Source: CANJBX01 sp035556735 (lineage in GTDB: Bacteria > Pseudomonadota > Alphaproteobacteria > Rhizobiales > Xanthobacteraceae). From it: 64,000 nucleotides of DNA. The stretch spans positions 1 through 64,000 of the forward strand of contig DATMFF010000015.1 in assembly GCA_035556735.1 (NCBI GenBank), in the 5' to 3' direction. The notes under the pieces were generated by a model. The model ran no database searches, was not told the origin of the DNA, and worked only from the letters and a program-made list of their open reading frames with translations. The position numbers and the translations under genes were made by a program. This document shows positions 60,197 to 64,000 of this stretch, in pieces (within the stretch, counting starts at the first letter, position 1; each line of letters opens with the position of its first letter).

Positions 60197-61206
60197 GCGG
60201 CGTCCGAGGGCTTGCGGAAGCGGTCCACGAGGCGCCGCCCGACGCGGCCGAGGTCCATCAGGCCGCCCTCCAGGAACAGCACCGTCGCGATCAGCATGGC
60301 GCCGACGATGAACTCCCAGAAATAGGGGCTGATCTTCGCGGTCCAGTCCTGCACCACGAAATAGACCACCGCGCCGACGAAAGCGCCGTAAAGGCGGCGC
60401 GTTCCGCCGAGGATCAGGATCACGGTGACGATGCCCGATGTCAGCAGGCTGAGCACGTCGAGCCCGACGAAGCGGGTGGAGTGCGCCGACAGCGCGCCGG
60501 CCGAGCCGGCCATGCCCGCCGAGATGGTGTAGATCGCCAGCAGGCGCCACCACACCGGCGTGCCGATCGCGCGCATGCGCCGCGGGTTCTGCCGGATGCC
60601 GTCGAGCGAGCGCCCGAACGGGGACTGCACGAGGCGCCACGACAGCACGAACCAGATGAACAGCACCGCGAGCGTATAGAGATAGGCGGTGTTGCCGAAG
60701 ATGTTGAACTCGAACGTGCCGAACAGCGGATCGACGCGCATGCCCTGCAGCCCGTCGTCGCCGCCGGTGAGCCACTTGGCCTTGTTGGCGTATTCGAAGA
60801 TCACCGAGACGATGGCGAGCGTCAGCATCAGGAAGGTGACGCCGCTGGTGTGCAGGATCATCGCGCCGGTGAGAAAGCCGAGCAGCGCGCTCACCGCGAT
60901 CGCGACCAGATGGCCGAGCACCGGGTCGCCGGTCACGTGGATCGAGAAGATGCCGGCGGCATAGGCGCCGACCCCGAAGAACGCCGCGTGCCCGAGCGTG
61001 ACGATGCCGGCATAGCCGAGCACGAGGTCGAGCGAGAGCGCGAACAGAATCCAGATCATGATCTGGGTCCCGAACGTCAGGTAGCCCTCGGCGAGATAGT
61101 AATAGGCGATGGCCGCCACCCACGGCACCACGGCGCCCACCATCGTGCCCCAGCCGATGCGCTCGGCCGGCACGCCCGCGGCTTTGCTGGTCTGCATCGT
61201 GCTCAT
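60193..61206 (-). CDS. livM: Branched-chain amino acid-type ABC permease LivM
   Basis: One of the two permeases, 337 residues with about nine helices. LDLVLGYAGIVTLGHAAFFGVGAYAAG (in part) is the LivM signature, and FGRSLDGIRQNPRRMRAIG is the ATPase-contact loop. The start at 61206 (MSTMQTSKAAG) shares one base with the livH stop (TGATG). The C-terminus ends with a short basic tail. Confidence 0.95.
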   Translation of the reverse strand: MSTMQTSKAAGVPAERIGWGTMVGAVVPWVAAIAYYYLAEGYLTFGTQIMIWILFALSLDLVLGYAGIVTLGHAAFFGVGAYAAGIFSIHVTGDPVLGHLVAIAVSALLGFLTGAMILHTSGVTFLMLTLAIVSVIFEYANKAKWLTGGDDGLQGMRVDPLFGTFEFNIFGNTAYLYTLAVLFIWFVLSWRLVQSPFGRSLDGIRQNPRRMRAIGTPVWWRLLAIYTISAGMAGSAGALSAHSTRFVGLDVLSLLTSGIVTVILILGGTRRLYGAFVGAVVYFVVQDWTAKISPYFWEFIVGAMLIATVLFLEGGLMDLGRVGRRLVDRFRKPSDAA

Positions 61207-62072
61207 CACGCCACCGATTTCGGCGGAAGCAGGCCCTGCGGCCGCCATAGCAGGAGGACGAACACGGCAGCGTAGAGCAGATAGGCCGCCGCCTCGGTGA
61301 AGAAGTACTTGCCCACGGTGTCGATGATGCCGAGCGCCATCGCCGCGATGAACGAGCCCTTGAAGCTGCCCTCACCTCCGACGATCACCACGACCAGGAA
61401 CAGCACCACGTACTTGAGCGCGTAGGACGGCTCCGGCGAGAGGATGCCCGCGCCGACGGCGCCGCCCAGGCCCGCGAGCGCGCAGCCGATGACGAACGTG
61501 CCGGTGAACAGCAGGCTGACGTTCATGCCGAGCGCGCGCGCCATGCGGCCGTTGTCGACGGCGGCGCGCAGCCTCGCGCCGAACAGCGAGTTCTCGATCA
61601 CGTACCAGAGGACCGCGGCGATGATGCCGCCGATCAGGATCAGGAACAGCCGGTAGCCCGGATAGGTGCGGAAGCCGATGTCGAGCGGGCGCGTCAGATA
61701 CTCGGGGAACTGCACCGGATAGGGGAATGCCCCGAAGATCTCGGAGACCGCGGCGGTCGCGATGAAGACGAAGCCGATCGTTAGCAGCACCTGTGCGAGC
61801 TCGCCCTTGCGGTAGAGCGGGCGGAACAATGTGACCTCGGCGATGCCGCCCAGGATGCCGGGCACGATCGCGGCGACGGCGAGCGCGACGTAGAAGTCAT
61901 GGCCGCGCTGGGTGAGATAGCCGGCGATGTAGCCGCCGATCATCGCGAACGAGCCGTGCGCAAGGTTGACGACGCGCATCAGGCCCATGGTGACAGTCAG
62001 CCCCACGGAGATGATGAACAGGACCATCCCGTAGGAGATCCCGTCGAGCAGGACAGTCGCGGCGAAAGACAT
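61206..62072 (-). CDS. livH: Branched-chain amino acid-type ABC permease LivH
   Basis: The other permease, 288 residues with about eight helices. The LivH signatures TVTMGLMRVVNLAHGSFAMIG and FGARLRAAVDNGRMARALG are present, the second being the ATPase-contact loop. It is preceded by a strong hairpin that separates it from the binding-protein gene. Confidence 0.95.
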   Translation of the reverse strand: MSFAATVLLDGISYGMVLFIISVGLTVTMGLMRVVNLAHGSFAMIGGYIAGYLTQRGHDFYVALAVAAIVPGILGGIAEVTLFRPLYRKGELAQVLLTIGFVFIATAAVSEIFGAFPYPVQFPEYLTRPLDIGFRTYPGYRLFLILIGGIIAAVLWYVIENSLFGARLRAAVDNGRMARALGMNVSLLFTGTFVIGCALAGLGGAVGAGILSPEPSYALKYVVLFLVVVIVGGEGSFKGSFIAAMALGIIDTVGKYFFTEAAAYLLYAAVFVLLLWRPQGLLPPKSVA

Positions 62073-62125
62073 GGAGACTCGTGCCGGGCGAAGGAAAGCG
62101 ATGAGAGACGAAGCTCACGGAAACA

Positions 62126-62163
62126 GCTGCGCGCGGAACCCGCAAAGGTCGTCCGCGCGCAGC
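62126..62163. terminator. Strong intercistronic hairpin between livK-like and livH
   Basis: GCTGCGCGCGGA and TCCGCGCGCAGC form a perfect 12-bp stem with a 14-base loop. It lies right after the binding-protein gene with only three T's beyond. It likely stabilises the binding-protein message or partly ends transcription, giving more binding protein than permease. Confidence 0.7.
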
Positions 62164-62179
62164 CGTCGCAGTCGCGTTC

Positions 62180-63379
62180 TTAGTTGCTCTTCGGCGGATT
62201 GTCGATCTTCCAGGGGTCCTTGACCATTGGAATCGTGTCGATATCCACGTTGACGAGACGGCCGTCGCGCTTCTCGACGCGGCGGATGTAGATGTTCTGC
62301 ACGATGTCGCGCTCGACCGGATCCATCTGTGCGGGACCGCGCGGGCTGTTGAGCTTCGCGCTCTTCATGAAGTCGATGTACTTCAGTCCTTCCGCCTTCG
62401 GTCCGAGCGCGGCGATCGAACGATAGATCAGGTCGGTGCCGTCCCAGGCCGCGACCGACGCGATGTCGGGCTCGGCCTTGTCGCCGAACTGCTTCTTGAG
62501 CTGCGCCTTGAGCTTGAGGTTCTCGGGATTGGTGTTGGTCTCGGTGTAGTGGAAGGCCGTGACCGTCCCGATGATGTCGTCGGTGAACTGCGGCAGGAAG
62601 ATCTGCTGCGTCTCGCCGGTGCCGATCAGCTTGATGCCGGCCGCCTTGAGGCCGCGCTCGGTGTAGGCCTTGACCAACGCGTTCGAGGGCGCGCCGGCGG
62701 GCTGGAACATGTAGAGCGCGTCGGGCTTGGCCTGCAGCACCTTCTCCATGTAGACGCCGTAGTTCGTCTCGCGGATCGGCGAGCGGTCGCCGCCGACGAT
62801 CTCGCCGCCGAGCTTCTTGAACTCCTTGGAGAAGTAGGCCTCGGCGTCATGACCCGGCGCGTAGTCGCTGGTGATCATGTACACTTTCTTGATGCCGTTC
62901 TTGATCGCCCATTGCGCCAGCGGCACGACGTGCTGCGGGATGGTCATGCTCACGCGCACGTAATAGGGCGAGCCGCGCGTGATCGAGGCGGTGGCCGCGT
63001 TCATGATCACGACCGGCACCTTCGCCTGGTTGGCGATGTCGGCGACCGCCATTGCGTGCGGCGAAAGGTCGAAGCCGGCGAGCATCTTCACCTTCTCGCG
63101 CAGCACCAGCTCTTCCGCGAGCTGCTTGGTCTTGTCGGGACCGGCGCTGGCGTTGTCGCGATAGACGAACTGGATTTCGTGCTGCTTGCCGTCCGGCCCC
63201 TTCACGGTCTTGCCGTGAGATCCCTGATAGGCCTCGACCGCCTGCTGGAACTGCGTGCCCCAGGTGGCGAATGCGCCGGTGAAATCGGCGATCAGTCCGA
63301 TCTTGACCACGTCCGCCGAAGCGGCGCTGGCCGACAGCGACAGTGCTGCCGCCGTGACGGCGCCTGTGAACCACTTCAT
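62180..63379 (-). CDS. ABC transporter substrate-binding protein (LivK/Peripla_BP_6 type)
   Basis: A 399-residue periplasmic binding protein with signal peptide MKWFTGAVTAAALSLSASAA and mature start near DVVKIGLIADFTGAFA. The two-lobed Peripla_BP_6 fold is evident (KMLAGFDLSPHAMAVADIAN, VPVVIMNAATASIT, KKVYMITSDYAPG, in part). Such proteins bind amino acids, amides, urea or aromatic acids; the ligand cannot be assigned. GGAGG lies upstream of the ATG. First gene of the liv operon and divergent from the GMC oxidoreductase. Confidence 0.94.
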   Translation of the reverse strand: MKWFTGAVTAAALSLSASAASADVVKIGLIADFTGAFATWGTQFQQAVEAYQGSHGKTVKGPDGKQHEIQFVYRDNASAGPDKTKQLAEELVLREKVKMLAGFDLSPHAMAVADIANQAKVPVVIMNAATASITRGSPYYVRVSMTIPQHVVPLAQWAIKNGIKKVYMITSDYAPGHDAEAYFSKEFKKLGGEIVGGDRSPIRETNYGVYMEKVLQAKPDALYMFQPAGAPSNALVKAYTERGLKAAGIKLIGTGETQQIFLPQFTDDIIGTVTAFHYTETNTNPENLKLKAQLKKQFGDKAEPDIASVAAWDGTDLIYRSIAALGPKAEGLKYIDFMKSAKLNSPRGPAQMDPVERDIVQNIYIRRVEKRDGRLVNVDIDTIPMVKDPWKIDNPPKSN

Positions 63380-63626
63380 CACTAACCTCCGTGTCGTTTC
63401 CCCTCGGAAGATGCCCTTTTGGATTTGCTTCCCTTGGACTTGTCTTCCTTCGCCTGTCTTATACCCCGTTTTGCGCGACTGCCAAAGCGCGCGATATGCC
63501 CAATCGCGCGTCATGATGAGCTGCGCCCCTTTGCCCAACATGCGGGCGCGCGTGGGCAGCGGCGGCGCGTGAGACTTGCGCGCGGCGGTGGGCGTGCGCA
63601 AGAAAGGCGCGAGAGGACGTACCGCC

Positions 63627-64000
63627 ATGCAACCCGAGACGACCGAACAGTTCGACTACATCATCATCGGCGCCGGTTCCGCCGGTTGTATTCTCGCCAA
63701 CAGGTTGTCGGCCGACGCCAAGACGCGCGTGCTGCTGCTCGAGGCAGGCGGCGAGGACCGCTCGATCTGGATGAAGATCCCGTTCGGCTACGCCTACACC
63801 ATCGGCAATCCCGCCTACGACTGGTGTTTTGAGACCGCGCCCGAACCCGGGCTGAACGGGCGCAGCATCATCCATCCGCGCGGCAAGGCGCTCGGCGGCT
63901 CCTCCACCATCAACGGGCTGTTCCAGGTGCGCGGACAGGCCGGCGACTTCGATCACTGGCGCCAGCTCGGCCTCGAAGGCTGGGGTTGGGAAGCAGTGCT
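63627..64000 (+). CDS. GMC family FAD oxidoreductase, N-terminal part
   Basis: About 124 residues of a glucose-methanol-choline oxidoreductase (choline dehydrogenase or alcohol oxidase type), cut by the window end. The FAD-binding motif FDYIIIGAGSAGCILANRLS, with VLLLEAGGED, and the GMC signature IHPRGKALGGSSTINGLFQVRG (in part) are present. The ATG at 63627 (MQPETTEQFDY) is family-typical. It is divergent from the liv operon; the substrate is probably an alcohol, inferred from family only. Confidence 0.94.
   Translation, partial: MQPETTEQFDYIIIGAGSAGCILANRLSADAKTRVLLLEAGGEDRSIWMKIPFGYAYTIGNPAYDWCFETAPEPGLNGRSIIHPRGKALGGSSTINGLFQVRGQAGDFDHWRQLGLEGWGWEAV

Overview
This window is chromosomal DNA from a high-GC alphaproteobacterium, most likely order Hyphomicrobiales (Rhizobiales) near Xanthobacteraceae/Nitrobacteraceae. 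This is inferred from gene content (a parvulin isomerase beside secA and argJ, ptsP-prfA-prmC followed by a DUF4167 gene, phbA/phbB with phaR, rpmF with mtgA, an ATP-type hydantoinase pair, a liv cassette) and from dispersed GC-rich palindromes typical of that group. No strain or species can be named from the sequence alone. I saw no rRNA, tRNA, CRISPR array, prophage or classical insertion sequence.

Layout. About 1-20.6 kb is mostly core housekeeping: the N-terminal part of secA, a periplasmic parvulin, argJ, a MutT hydrolase, an NDUFAF5/BioC-like methyltransferase, comF, grxC, a Nit-type amidase, small conserved genes, a GFA enzyme facing a WYL regulator, a YdeI-type protein, a DMT exporter, ubiG, a UdgX-type glycosylase, lysC, ptsP, prfA, prmC and a DUF4167 protein ending at a perfect terminator. 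About 20.7-25.4 kb is a minus-strand phosphorelay operon: hybrid histidine kinase, lone receiver, and a receiver-adenylate cyclase that carries a phosphotransfer-like helical region but no ATPase domain. About 25.6-37.2 kb holds a methyltransferase, gloB, a GT-C membrane protein, polyhydroxybutyrate genes (phbB, phbA, phaR), a PAS-degenerate GGDEF-EAL protein, an amidohydrolase, a frameshifted membrane-protein gene, rpmF and mtgA.

From 37.3 kb onward the window looks accessory. A low-GC GIY-YIG nuclease gene sits between two 121-122 bp inverted repeats, and a solo copy of the same repeat lies 17 kb away. Then come hyuA-hyuB-prpD, facing two tandem M24/creatinase-fold genes whose metal ligands are lost; two paralogous amidohydrolases; two D-2-hydroxyacid dehydrogenases; an enolase-superfamily dehydratase; a Rieske protein with an ABC importer (fused permease and ATPase); two SDR dehydrogenases; an orphan TctC-type binding protein; a complete liv-type ABC importer; and the start of a GMC oxidoreductase. 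Together they suggest uptake and stepwise breakdown of amide, cyclic-imide or carboxylic-acid compounds, but the substrates cannot be fixed from sequence.

The most noteworthy points are the GIY-YIG/inverted-repeat unit, which resembles a REP-palindrome element with its own nuclease, and the metal-less M24 pair divergent from the hydantoinase operon with a perfect 8+5+8 palindrome between them. At least three palindrome families fill most larger gaps, and several elements are nested or chimeric.
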